The position numbers were made by a program, and so were the translations under genes. From NCBI GenBank assembly GCA_021785375.1, contig JAJYFQ010000059.1, forward strand, positions 1-5,567: a stretch of DNA of 5,567 bases. Reading direction: 5' to 3'. This document shows positions 1 to 5,132 of the stretch, in pieces. The notes beneath the pieces are model-generated. The model saw nothing but the letters and a program-made list of their open reading frames with translations, ran no database searches and had not been told where the DNA came from. The number at the start of each line of letters is the position of its first letter. Position 1 is the first letter of the stretch. The DNA is from Microcaldota archaeon. Lineage in GTDB: Archaea > Micrarchaeota > Micrarchaeia > Micrarchaeales > CABMGC01.

Positions 1-261
1 GGCGTCGAAGCTCCCCTTTGCCACGGAGCCGAAGAGCATGACGCCGAGCACATAGCCCTTCTTGCCAAGGATCCCTGAGACCGCATTTATGTACCTCCTG
101 AGGCCGTCGCCGATCCCAAGGTAGTCTATGCTGGAGGAGAGCGCCTCGTTCACCAAGTCGCTGGAACTGTACCTGCGGCCGTACCTCGCGGAGAGGGCTG
201 ACTTGGCCCTGTTGAGACGCGAATATGCCTTCTCATTGAGAAGGGTGGTCTTGTACTCCAT
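1..261 (-). CDS. Nucleotidyltransferase (MNT-like) with N-terminal antitoxin-like domain, 3' part outside the window
   Basis: Reading from the ATG at 261 gives 87 open codons to the window edge, so this is the N-terminal part only. Residues about 1-50 begin MEYKTTLLNEKAYSRL and continue through SSSDLVNEAL, which resembles the short beta strand plus two helices of archaeal ribbon-helix-helix or VapB-like antitoxins. Residues about 52-87 contain LFGSVAKGSFDA, the GSxxxG nucleotide-binding motif of the NTP_transf_2 (minimal nucleotidyltransferase) family; the expected SDxD metal-binding residues lie past the edge. Family members add nucleotides to a partner, classically the HEPN toxin of MNT/HEPN pairs, where MNT is the antitoxin. 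The partner gene is not visible, and should lie further left if there is one. A TATA-like box and a perfect palindrome lie just upstream. The domain fusion is seen in the sequence; the toxin-antitoxin role is inferred. Confidence 0.75.
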   Translation of the reverse strand, partial: MEYKTTLLNEKAYSRLNRAKSALSARYGRRYSSSDLVNEALSSSIDYLGIGDGLRRYINAVSGILGKKGYVLGVMLFGSVAKGSFDA

Positions 262-310
262 CTGTCTTACCGATATTGATATATAATGATATACATATAA
301 ATATATGTAT
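262..310 (-). promoter_or_regulatory. Promoter of the nucleotidyltransferase gene with a perfect 9+2+9 palindrome
   Basis: The stretch is very AT-rich. Read on the minus strand it has two TATA-like boxes: ATTATATA at 288-281 (20-27 bases before the ATG) and TTTATATG further upstream around 301-294. Positions 291-310 are a perfect inverted repeat, ATACATATA and TATATGTAT separated by AA, overlapping the upstream box. Its place is right for an operator controlling TBP/TFB access. Which box is used is not decided by the sequence; simple AT richness makes chance palindromes more likely here than elsewhere. Confidence 0.5.
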
Positions 311-354
311 AAACCCCGCTAGGGCACTGTTGCTACCCCAGGCCGGAGAGGTCA

Positions 355-443
355 TCACCGCGTGAATAGGATGTACGTGAAGCCGAGGGAGAGTATGCAG
401 TAGGAAGGTATAGCGCTTTCTTTATTGGAACAGCATCGTGCAT
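355..443 (-). pseudogene. Frameshifted copy (D) of the small membrane-peptide ORF, after the ATPase gene
   Basis: The ATG at 443 lies 5 bases after the ATPase stop codon. The reading begins MHDAVPIKKALYL, matching the N-terminal half of the intact copies at 2284-2379 and 4229-4339. A net loss of one base near 397-405 then breaks the frame, and the other frame continues ILSLGFTYILFTR and stops at 355-357. Together they rebuild the same single membrane helix (core ALYL...SLGFxYILFTR). The total of 89 bases is not a multiple of three. It could be a dead copy or an assembly error; read data would tell. The flanking 262-354 holds only the promoter above and no further recognisable element. Confidence 0.65.
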
Positions 444-448
444 TGAGG

Positions 449-1762
449 TCACACTATCGTATCGTGCCGGCCCTTCTCGTCAAGAAGGGAGAGGAAGACG
501 GCAACAGGTATTATCCCTTCTCCTGAAGTGGCCTTGCTCAGAACGATGTTATGCGTCGAATCGGACTTTGGTATGTCCAGTTTTGTTACATTCTCCTGCC
601 ACTTGACCTCAAGCGAGAGACCTTTGGAGACGAAGTCGGTCTCCTTATCTTTCTGCACGTATCCTATCCCGGTAAGCGTCCTGCTGAGATGGGAATGGAC
701 TATTCCCTCAACTACCTTGGGCTCCGTGCCGGCCGTTGGAAGGTTCAATTTTCTTGAGAAAAGATTGAAGAGGAACGGATCCGTGAAGTACGCCTTTCTC
801 TCCTTCCTGAAGAGAGGAATGCCCCTATCGCTTATCGGGAAGATGTACTCGACTATGAAGAGCTCTTTGAGGAGCTCCATGTACTCTCTTGCGGTGACGT
901 GCGAGGGTATTCCGGCATTCCTGGCAAGCTTGCTCATGTTTATCTTTGAACTGTAGCTCTTGATCAATTCCTGGATTATGGCCGTGGATGTCTCAACGCT
1001 TCTCTCCGCCTTGCTTATGTCTGAGAGGAACGCATTCCAATGGGTGTCGAATGTTGACTCGGTTATAGATCCGGTGGCAAAGTGATCTAATACAGGAAGT
1101 GGAAACCCGCCGGTCTGGATAAAGATCTTGAAGAGCCTGTCGAGCTCCTTGAAGTAAAGGACTGCTTTCCTGGTATGTGCGATCACCGTTGCCAGATCAT
1201 GCGACCTGTTGGACCGGATAAATTCCCTGAGGTCTTCCGATGCAAAGGCCAGCACAAAATCGCTGAACAGGCTTGACAGAAACTCCCTTATCATTATATC
1301 CCTTCCGGGGAAGAGCTCCTTCCGCAGGTTTATCGAGGCGGATCCCGTGACGTAGATGCGCACATCCTTGGATCCAGAAGAGTCCAGGAAAAACTTGACT
1401 GGCCGCTGCCATCCCTCAACAAAACTGACCTCGTCTAGGTAGAGATACCTCTTTCCCGAGGTTGCCTTCAGAAAACTCTCTATCACTTCAGATATTACGC
1501 TGTAGTCCCTCGCGGTGTCAAACGAGTAGTAGAGTATGCTCTTCGGATTGACCCCCTCCTTCTCTATTTTCCTATAGATGTCGTACTTCAGGGCCGTTGT
1601 CTTCCCCAGCTGCCGAGGCCCTATCATTACCGTGTTTCTGTCCTCAAGCCCCATGACGAGCTTCTCTCCGGAATCCAGGACCCTCCTTACCTTCCCATCA
1701 CGGGCTATGGCTTCCTTGTCGTGCCACCATGGGTTCTGCAGTTCCATCAGACTCAGTTCCAT
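449..1762 (-). CDS. AAA_14 / DUF4143-family ATPase
   Basis: This is a 437-residue P-loop ATPase of the archaeal/bacterial AAA_14 plus DUF4143 type. In order: NPWW near residues 10-13, typical of the family N-terminus; Walker A GPRQLGKT at 48-55; Walker B RYLYLDEV at 105-112 with D110 and E111; a sensor-1-like IYVTGSAS at 136-143; GR at 153-154 leading into FLSSLFSDF at the place of the usual PLSFxEF; GGFP at 218-221; YFTDPFLFNLF at 325-335. The C-terminal part has E352, D376 and LEVKW (E385, K387), the layout of a PD-(D/E)xK nuclease-like fold. Length is normal and the frame is intact. Family function is poorly known; members are common in mobile and defence-rich regions. The start at 1762 is chosen because a TATA box lies 22-29 bases upstream, fitting leaderless initiation; an internal ATG at 1747 is the alternative. 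A broken relative of the 5' end lies at 4471-4571. Confidence 0.9.
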   Translation of the reverse strand: MELSLMELQNPWWHDKEAIARDGKVRRVLDSGEKLVMGLEDRNTVMIGPRQLGKTTALKYDIYRKIEKEGVNPKSILYYSFDTARDYSVISEVIESFLKATSGKRYLYLDEVSFVEGWQRPVKFFLDSSGSKDVRIYVTGSASINLRKELFPGRDIMIREFLSSLFSDFVLAFASEDLREFIRSNRSHDLATVIAHTRKAVLYFKELDRLFKIFIQTGGFPLPVLDHFATGSITESTFDTHWNAFLSDISKAERSVETSTAIIQELIKSYSSKINMSKLARNAGIPSHVTAREYMELLKELFIVEYIFPISDRGIPLFRKERKAYFTDPFLFNLFSRKLNLPTAGTEPKVVEGIVHSHLSRTLTGIGYVQKDKETDFVSKGLSLEVKWQENVTKLDIPKSDSTHNIVLSKATSGEGIIPVAVFLSLLDEKGRHDTIV

Positions 1763-1793
1763 GATTGATATTTGAATATCAAGTTATATAAGC
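1763..1793 (-). promoter_or_regulatory. ATPase promoter: TATA box and operator-like palindrome
   Basis: On the minus strand a TTATATAA box at 1784-1791 is centred about 26 bases before the ATG at 1762, the distance expected for transcription starting at or next to the start codon. Between the box and the ATG, positions 1765-1782 form a perfect inverted repeat: TTGATATT and AATATCAA around TG. A protein bound there would block the start site, so autoregulation is plausible but inferred. In the decayed copy upstream of the ATPase relic (about 4572-4595) one arm is changed to GACACT and the box is altered, as expected of a dead promoter. Confidence 0.6.
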
Positions 1794-2391
1794 TTTTTGA
1801 TATTGAGATGTCAATGCCGAAAGGAGGGATTATGCCGGATCTATTACATTGCAATGCCATTGTTTTTGGGCTTTCTATTACATCACGAAGAGACGGGGAC
1901 TGCATCGGCAGATGGGCACGGCTTCTGATGTTTCATGTCACGATATCACCACAAATGTATAGATATAGTTACACAGGACAGGTAGCGACGGTACGGGCAC
2001 GCCTTGCCTGAAGAGCACTATGCAGGGTCTGCCAAGTCCATTGCCAGATCATTGATGGCATACTATCTAGTTTGAGGAAGGGCATTCACTAGTACCACAA
2101 CTCAAGTACAGGCACTGGTTGCCAGCACCTACACTCCTGCACAACCCCTGACCGCTATGGCCAGAGCCTAGCCTTGAGCTCTTTGTGATCCTCAGTCCCC
2201 ATAATAACCTATTCACATACATTTATGAAAAGTTTGTGCTTAGGAGTTTTGAACTGGCCGAGATTTGGCTTTTCCAGCAAGTGTCAGCCCTGCCGCGTGA
2301 AGAGGATGTAGGCAAAGCCGAGGGAGACTATTCCTACGATCAGGTACAGTGCCTGTTTCTTCGCATTCCAGTGCTGCATGTTGATCCGCCA
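1772..2391. repeat. Spacer repeat, copy A (between ATPase promoter and abiEii)
   Basis: About 600 bases that recur, with indels, as copies B (3941-4351) and C (4580-5132). Order on the plus strand: TTGATATTGAGATGTCAATG near 1798; the near-identical TATTACATTGCAATGCCATTG block near 1843; GATGGGCACGGCTTCTG near 1912; a threonine-codon-like tract starting CACTAGTACCACAACTCAAG near 2088; a block shared only with C (about 2145-2290); and finally the small membrane-peptide ORF on the minus strand. Relative to B and C this copy has an extra T in the run near 1861, further indels, and roughly 80-90 extra bases between about 1975 and 2085, so any plus-strand reading is broken. Apart from the peptide ORF I see no gene. 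No terminal inverted repeats or transposase are visible. Confidence 0.8.
2284..2379 (-). CDS. Small single-pass membrane peptide, copy A (31 residues)
   Basis: The ORF runs from the ATG at 2379 to TGA at 2284-2286. It starts MQHWNAKKQ, then the hydrophobic segment ALYLIVGIVSLGFAYILF (about residues 10-27), and ends TRQG. This is one membrane helix with basic residues on both sides. It starts 12 bases after the abiEii stop, in the same frame, with a weak purine-rich GGCGGA before it, so it could be the third gene of the abiE operon. Copy B at 4229-4339 keeps the core; core differences such as TAC/TAT, TCC/TCG, TTT/TTC and GCC/GCG are synonymous, with only one amino acid change, which supports real coding. 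Role unknown: it could be a hydrophobic peptide toxin, a membrane partner of the upstream proteins, or the leftover C-terminal membrane anchor of a surface protein. Confidence 0.6.
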   Translation of the reverse strand: MQHWNAKKQALYLIVGIVSLGFAYILFTRQG

Positions 2392-3183
2392 CTATCTTAT
2401 CTGACCAAGCATAAAACTCTTGACATCGGCAAGTGCGGGAAGCCCCTTTACCAGGTATGAGAGCTCTTCCTTCCATAGGCTCTCTTTGAATCCCCTGATG
2501 TTTGAGAGGATAATTCCCTTATCAACCCTCTCATTACGCTTTCCCAGCTTTTCCTTCACCATGTTCTCGTCGTACTTGATGCCCTTGAACTTCATGATGA
2601 AGTATGCGTCATATATGTCGCGCGCCTTTACCCTTTCCGTTATCGCACACACCTTTTCCGCGAGTGCCTCCTCGATCGGCATCTTGTAGAGGAGAACCGT
2701 GCCTATGTCAGCGTACTTCGAGACGAATCTTGCTGCCTCTGGCGCCTCTATCCTGTCATCCCTGGCGCTTATGTCGATCTTTATCCTGTGCCGTATCCTT
2801 GTCCTGTTGAAGAGCGGACCCTCGATAAAGAACTCCGTGCGAACTCCCAAGACCGTCCTGTTGGAATTCCGCACCACCACATTGCCCTTGCTCTTGCTGA
2901 CCCTGTAGCTGAGACTGAAGTCCTTGATGACAGGGTCGATGAGGCCGTCTATCCTTTCGGGGACCACATTTGCATCGCCGATATATGTGAAGTCCAGGTC
3001 CTCTGAGAATCGGTCAAGGCCGTGAAACATGTAGAGGGAGGTGCCACCCTTGAACTCAAGGCTCTCGGAGGCCTTGTTCACGGAGACAACCTTCAGCATC
3101 AGGTTTAGAAGGTAGTCCTTCTCGAGCTGCCGCTCGTCCTGGAAGAAGTGCAGGAACGACATCAGCGTCTCTTCGTCAATCAT
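2392..3183 (-). CDS. AbiEii/AbiGii-family nucleotidyltransferase toxin
   Basis: A 263-residue protein of normal length for the family (Nucleotidyl_transferase AbiEii toxin, DNA polymerase beta-like fold). Residues 21-28 are EKDYLLNL; GGTSLYMFHGLDRFSEDLDF at 46-65 holds the nucleotide-binding GGTSL and the metal-binding SEDLDF; KIDIS at 135-139 is a further family strand; EEALAEKVCAITERVKARDIYDAYF at about 171-195 carries the conserved K177 and RD/YD residues, here given as two parts AEKVCA and KARDIYD. Known relatives act as toxins of type IV systems; the MenT relatives block tRNA 3' ends by adding nucleotides. Its ATG overlaps the end of the abiEi gene by 8 bases (ATGATTGA), with GGATGGT five bases upstream, so translation is probably coupled. 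All key motifs are intact. A decayed 3' end of a second copy is at 4352-4470. Confidence 0.92.
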   Translation of the reverse strand: MIDEETLMSFLHFFQDERQLEKDYLLNLMLKVVSVNKASESLEFKGGTSLYMFHGLDRFSEDLDFTYIGDANVVPERIDGLIDPVIKDFSLSYRVSKSKGNVVVRNSNRTVLGVRTEFFIEGPLFNRTRIRHRIKIDISARDDRIEAPEAARFVSKYADIGTVLLYKMPIEEALAEKVCAITERVKARDIYDAYFIMKFKGIKYDENMVKEKLGKRNERVDKGIILSNIRGFKESLWKEELSYLVKGLPALADVKSFMLGQIR

Positions 3184-3859
3184 ATCTTACCATCCATTTT
3201 TTGTCTACTCCGCTGGCCCCGGTGTCTGATATGCGGACATAGCCGCGGCATCTGTGCGGAAGGAGTCCGTCTGCCTTGAGGCCTGCCTGCTCCATCAGGA
3301 AGCCCAGCCTGCTTGCCAGGGCGCCACTCCTGATTTCTACAGCATATCTCTCCATAAGCCCAGTATTTATAAGGCTCTCCCTCTTGGCGGAATCCAGAGC
3401 TTCCTTGATCATCGAGAACGGGACGCCGCCGAAGTAGAGGCAGTCTACGAAGAGCTTCTCCGGGGAGGCGATGTAGGCGCCATCCCTGTTCACGTAACCG
3501 AAGAATGCACGACGACGGGCCTTTATGAAGACGATCTGTGATCCCTTCACCTCGAGGCGGCCATGGCGCTTCAGCGAGATCACCGAATACTTGATGACCG
3601 GCTGGTCCAGCAGGCCGTAGTACTGAAGGCCTGCGTGCATGCTGACATACGAGGGAAAGACGACGTTGGAGGCTATCTCGTATATGCTGGCATCGCCGAT
3701 GAAGTACTTCCCCCTCTCTATCCTTGAGACCCTCCTGCTGTTGTGGAGCATCAGCGATGCGTATGCTGTCGGCTTTCCCATCATCTTCGCCACATCATAT
3801 GTGGTGAAGACGCGCATGCCAGACCTTGAGAGCCTCTCGAGTATCTCATCGAACCTCAT
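3176..3859 (-). CDS. AbiEi-type antitoxin / transcriptional repressor
   Basis: A 227-residue protein with the AbiEi layout. Residues about 3-57 form a winged helix (ILERLSRSG, TTYDVAKMMG, then RIERGKYFIGD as the wing). It is followed by YVSMHAGLQYYGLLDQP, matching the family's S..AL..hGL..Q motif, then IASPEKLFVDCLYFG, matching the ASPEKALLDLLY motif, and a C-terminal RLGFLMEQAG. In studied AbiE systems this protein neutralises AbiEii without stable contact and represses its own operon by binding inverted repeats; both would fit here. The start at 3859 is preferred over an in-frame ATG at 3925: a TATA box sits about 26 bases before 3859, the residues between are not conserved-looking, and the longer form would run through the promoter. 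It is directly followed by abiEii with an 8-base overlap. Confidence 0.88.
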   Translation of the reverse strand: MRFDEILERLSRSGMRVFTTYDVAKMMGKPTAYASLMLHNSRRVSRIERGKYFIGDASIYEIASNVVFPSYVSMHAGLQYYGLLDQPVIKYSVISLKRHGRLEVKGSQIVFIKARRRAFFGYVNRDGAYIASPEKLFVDCLYFGGVPFSMIKEALDSAKRESLINTGLMERYAVEIRSGALASRLGFLMEQAGLKADGLLPHRCRGYVRISDTGASGVDKKWMVRYD

Positions 3860-3907
3860 ACTTTTATATATTGTAGCAAGATATTTATACTTTTCTATAA
3901 ATATCTT
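3860..3907 (-). promoter_or_regulatory. abiE operon promoter with perfect 12-base inverted repeat
   Basis: On the minus strand GTATAAATATC (3890-3880) is centred about 26 bases before the ATG at 3859, a leaderless-type promoter. The box is inside a perfect inverted repeat: AAGATATTTATA at 3878-3889 and TATAAATATCTT at 3896-3907, six bases apart. Binding of AbiEi here would cover the TBP site, consistent with the negative autoregulation shown for other AbiE systems. The arms also make a mirror TATA box on the plus strand pointing into spacer B, so divergent transcription is possible. Confidence 0.7.
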
Positions 3908-4190
3908 ACCACAGAATATTAACATAGTAAGGCTTGGCAGTTGAGTGTCAAGTTGTACAGACCTTTTGATAATGAAATGTCAAATATCGGGGGAGGGATT
4001 ACTCTGGTCTATTACATTGCAATGCCATTGTTTTGGGCTTTCTATTACATCGCGATGATACTGGTACTGCATGTGGGATGGGCACGGCTTCTGATGTTTC
4101 ATGTCACGATATCACCGCAAATGTATGGATATAGTTACACAAGATATGCAGGGCAGGATGTGGCATGCACTAGTACCACAACTCAAGTAC

Positions 4191-4211
4191 AAGTACTAGT
4201 AACTAGTACTT
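4191..4211. repeat. Perfect 10+1+10 palindrome in spacer B
   Basis: AAGTACTAGT at 4191-4200 and ACTAGTACTT at 4202-4211 are exact reverse complements around a single A. Copy C keeps 8+1+8 of it at 4832-4848. Copy A has transitions throughout (about 2109-2129) and the symmetry is mostly lost. It could be a protein site, a cruciform or a by-product of a repetitive ACTAGTAC-rich tract; nothing shows which. Confidence 0.7.
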
Positions 4212-4228
4212 CTACTCCTGCACAACCA

Positions 4229-4339
4229 TTAGTTACTACTGACCGAGCAGCACCGCGTGAAGAGGATGTACGCGAAGCTGAGCGAGACTATTCCTACGAT
4301 CAGATACAGTGCCTCTTTCGTTGTGTTTTCGTGTTGCAT
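4229..4339 (-). CDS. Small single-pass membrane peptide, copy B (36 residues)
   Basis: The ORF runs from the ATG at 4339 to TAA at 4229-4231. It starts MQHENTTKE, carries the core ALYLIVGIVSLSFAYILFTR (residues 10-29) and ends CCSVSSN. The core differs from copy A by one amino acid and several silent changes. The tail differs because a deletion of about 120-130 bases joined the ORF to spacer sequence, replacing the TRQG ending. It lies 12 bases after the stop of a decayed abiEii 3' end (4352-4470), at exactly the same spacing and frame as copy A. The two cysteines are a by-product of the deletion. No obvious promoter lies in front of it, since the upstream gene is truncated, so it may not be expressed. 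Confidence 0.45.
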   Translation of the reverse strand: MQHENTTKEALYLIVGIVSLSFAYILFTRCCSVSSN

Positions 4340-4351
4340 GCGGATTAGCCA

Positions 4352-4470
4352 TTATGAAGTGATCCAGTCAAATATAAAACTCTTGACTTCGGCAATGTCG
4401 AGAAGACCCTTTATCAGGAAAGAGAGCCTCCTAGACTCTCCTCAAATGCCTTGATGATTGAGAGGGTCTA
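4352..4470 (-). pseudogene. Remnant of the 3' end of a second abiEii gene
   Basis: On the minus strand this matches the last 35 or so codons of the abiEii at 2392-3183. The reading LSFLIKGL...IAEVKSF corresponds to LSYLVKGL...LADVKSF of the intact gene and ends at a TAA at 4352-4354, in place of the TAG there. Upstream the match continues as IKAFEESL (against IRGFKESL) but about 7 bases are missing between the two parts, so the frame is broken. Homology ends near 4468-4470, where ATPase-like sequence starts. It is a scar, not a gene. Confidence 0.8.
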
Positions 4471-4571
4471 GCCTCTCGCCTGACTTTAGACCTTCCTTAC
4501 CTTACCGCCCCTGATTATTGCCTTCCTGTCGTGCCGCCAGGGATTCTGAAACCTCATCAGGTCCGGTTCAT
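4471..4571 (-). pseudogene. Remnant of the 5' end of a second AAA_14/DUF4143 ATPase gene
   Basis: It aligns base for base with 1660-1762 of the intact ATPase. The first ATG (4571) hits a stop after three codons because of a one-base deletion; the second ATG (4557) reads MRFQNPWRHDRKAIIRGGKV, matching MELQNPWWHDKEAIARDGKV, and stops soon after at a TAA. The Walker motifs are absent. Its right flank continues into spacer C exactly as the intact gene continues into spacer A, so the original cassette border is preserved while the gene body is gone. Confidence 0.82.
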
Positions 4572-4867
4572 GATTGACACTTTAATATCAGGTCATAAAA
4601 GCTTTTTGATATTGAGATGTCAATGCCGAAGGGGAGGATTATGCCAGGTCTATTACATTGCAATGCCATTGTTTTGGGCTTTCTATTACATCGCGATGAT
4701 ACTGGCACTGCAATATGGATGGGCACGGCTTCTGCGGGCCCATCACGGTATCACCGCAAATGTGCAAATATCGCTGCACGGGGTATGCAGGGCAGGATGC
4801 GGCATGCACTAGTGCCACAACTCAAGTACAAGTACTAGTAACTAGTACCTCTACTCCTGCACAACCC

Positions 4868-4884
4868 CTGGCCACTATGGCCAG
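4868..4884. repeat. Short palindrome CTGGCC / GGCCAG in spacer C
   Basis: CTGGCC and GGCCAG are separated by ACTAT. Copy A has the same place with one arm changed to CTGACC, copy B lacks the segment. A small hairpin is possible; there is no T-run after it on either strand, so I do not call a terminator. Confidence 0.4.
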
Positions 4885-5003
4885 AGTCTAGCCTTGAGCT
4901 CTTTGTGCTCCTCGGTCTCTATAATAACCTATTCACATACATTTATGAAAAGTTTGCGTTTAGAGGCTTTAAACTAGCCGAGATTTGGCTTTTCCAGCAA
5001 GTA

Positions 5004-5130
5004 TCAGCCCTGCCGTGTGAAGAGCACGCACGCGAAGCCGAGGGGACATGCCTACGATCAGGTATGGACCTGCCTCTCGTGCCCTCAGGTTGCGATTACG
5101 AGCATGCCATAAGGGCAGAGTCCTGGCCAT
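5004..5130 (-). pseudogene. Frameshifted copy (C) of the small membrane-peptide ORF, after the beta-propeller gene
   Basis: The ATG at 5130 lies 2 bases after the propeller stop. The first frame contains YLIVGM, matching YLIVGI of the intact copies, but a two-base deletion near 5045-5055 shifts it; the other frame continues LGFACVLFTRQG and stops at 5004-5006, with the same TRQG ending as copy A. The N-terminal part is much less similar than in A and B. It is a relic, showing that the peptide also followed this gene. Confidence 0.65.
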
Positions 5131-5132
5131 CT

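Larger units (their letters stand above)
3941..4351. repeat. Spacer repeat, copy B (upstream of abiEi)
   Basis: Second copy of the spacer. It starts with a degraded version of the ATPase promoter edge (GTCAAGTTGTACAG against ATCAAGTTATATAA in copy A), although the neighbour is now abiEi, so its left flank has been exchanged. It keeps the TATTACATTGCAATGCCATTG block (near 4012), GATGGGCACGGCTTCTG (near 4077) and the CACTAGTACCACAACTCAAG tract (near 4168). About 120-130 bases shared by A and C are missing after about 4228, which removed the original end of the peptide ORF. It alone has an open plus-strand reading from TTG at 3941, including YYIAMPLFWAFYYIAMILVL and a TSTTTQVQVLVTSTSTP tract; this is not preserved in A or C, so I do not call it a gene. 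Confidence 0.78.
4580..5132. repeat. Spacer repeat, copy C (between ATPase relic and beta-propeller)
   Basis: Third spacer copy. It shares with A the promoter-edge AGCTTTTTGATATTGAGATG (near 4600), and with A and B the TATTACATTGCAATGCCATTG block (near 4652), GATGGGCACGGCTTCTG (near 4718) and the CACTAGT...CACAACTCAAG tract (near 4807). The block at about 4857-5014 is strongly similar to A 2145-2295 and includes an identical run from ATAATAACCTATTCACATAC on through CATTTATGAAAAGTTTG; it is deleted in B. A two-base deletion near 4736 breaks the plus-strand reading that is open in B. No intact gene is seen; the right end is a broken peptide ORF. Confidence 0.8.

Noticed and set aside
301..354. 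tRNA or other RNA gene in the GC-richer patch before copy D
   Set aside because: No cloverleaf arms or T-loop consensus could be arranged; only a few short complementary triplets are present.
528..956. Plus-strand open frame opposite the ATPase gene
   Set aside because: It is antisense to a gene with clear family motifs and has no recognisable features of its own; the same applies to the other open frames opposite the ATPase and abiE genes.
1841..1895. CRISPR-like short repeats (TCTATTACAT twice, about 33 bases apart, in each spacer)
   Set aside because: Only two units per spacer with the intervening sequence itself conserved between copies, so these are not spacers of an array.
2240..2476. 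78-codon minus-strand open frame overlapping abiEii end and peptide ORF
   Set aside because: It is out of frame with both, lacks a domain, and its reading is not preserved in copy B or C; the 31-codon frame is.
3860..3925. Longer AbiEi start at 3925
   Set aside because: It would translate through the TATA box and inverted repeat; the ATG at 3859 has the right distance from the box.
4868..4884. Transcription terminator hairpin
   Set aside because: The stem is short, not preserved in copy A and not followed by a T-run on either strand.
1772..5132. Integron-like cassette array
   Set aside because: Cassettes in one direction with shared ends resemble an integron, but the shared ends are 400-600 bases, contain an ORF, and no attC fold or tyrosine integrase is visible.
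3941..5132. Insertion sequence or MITE
   Set aside because: No transposase, no terminal inverted repeats and no target duplications could be found at the spacer edges; edges follow gene borders instead.
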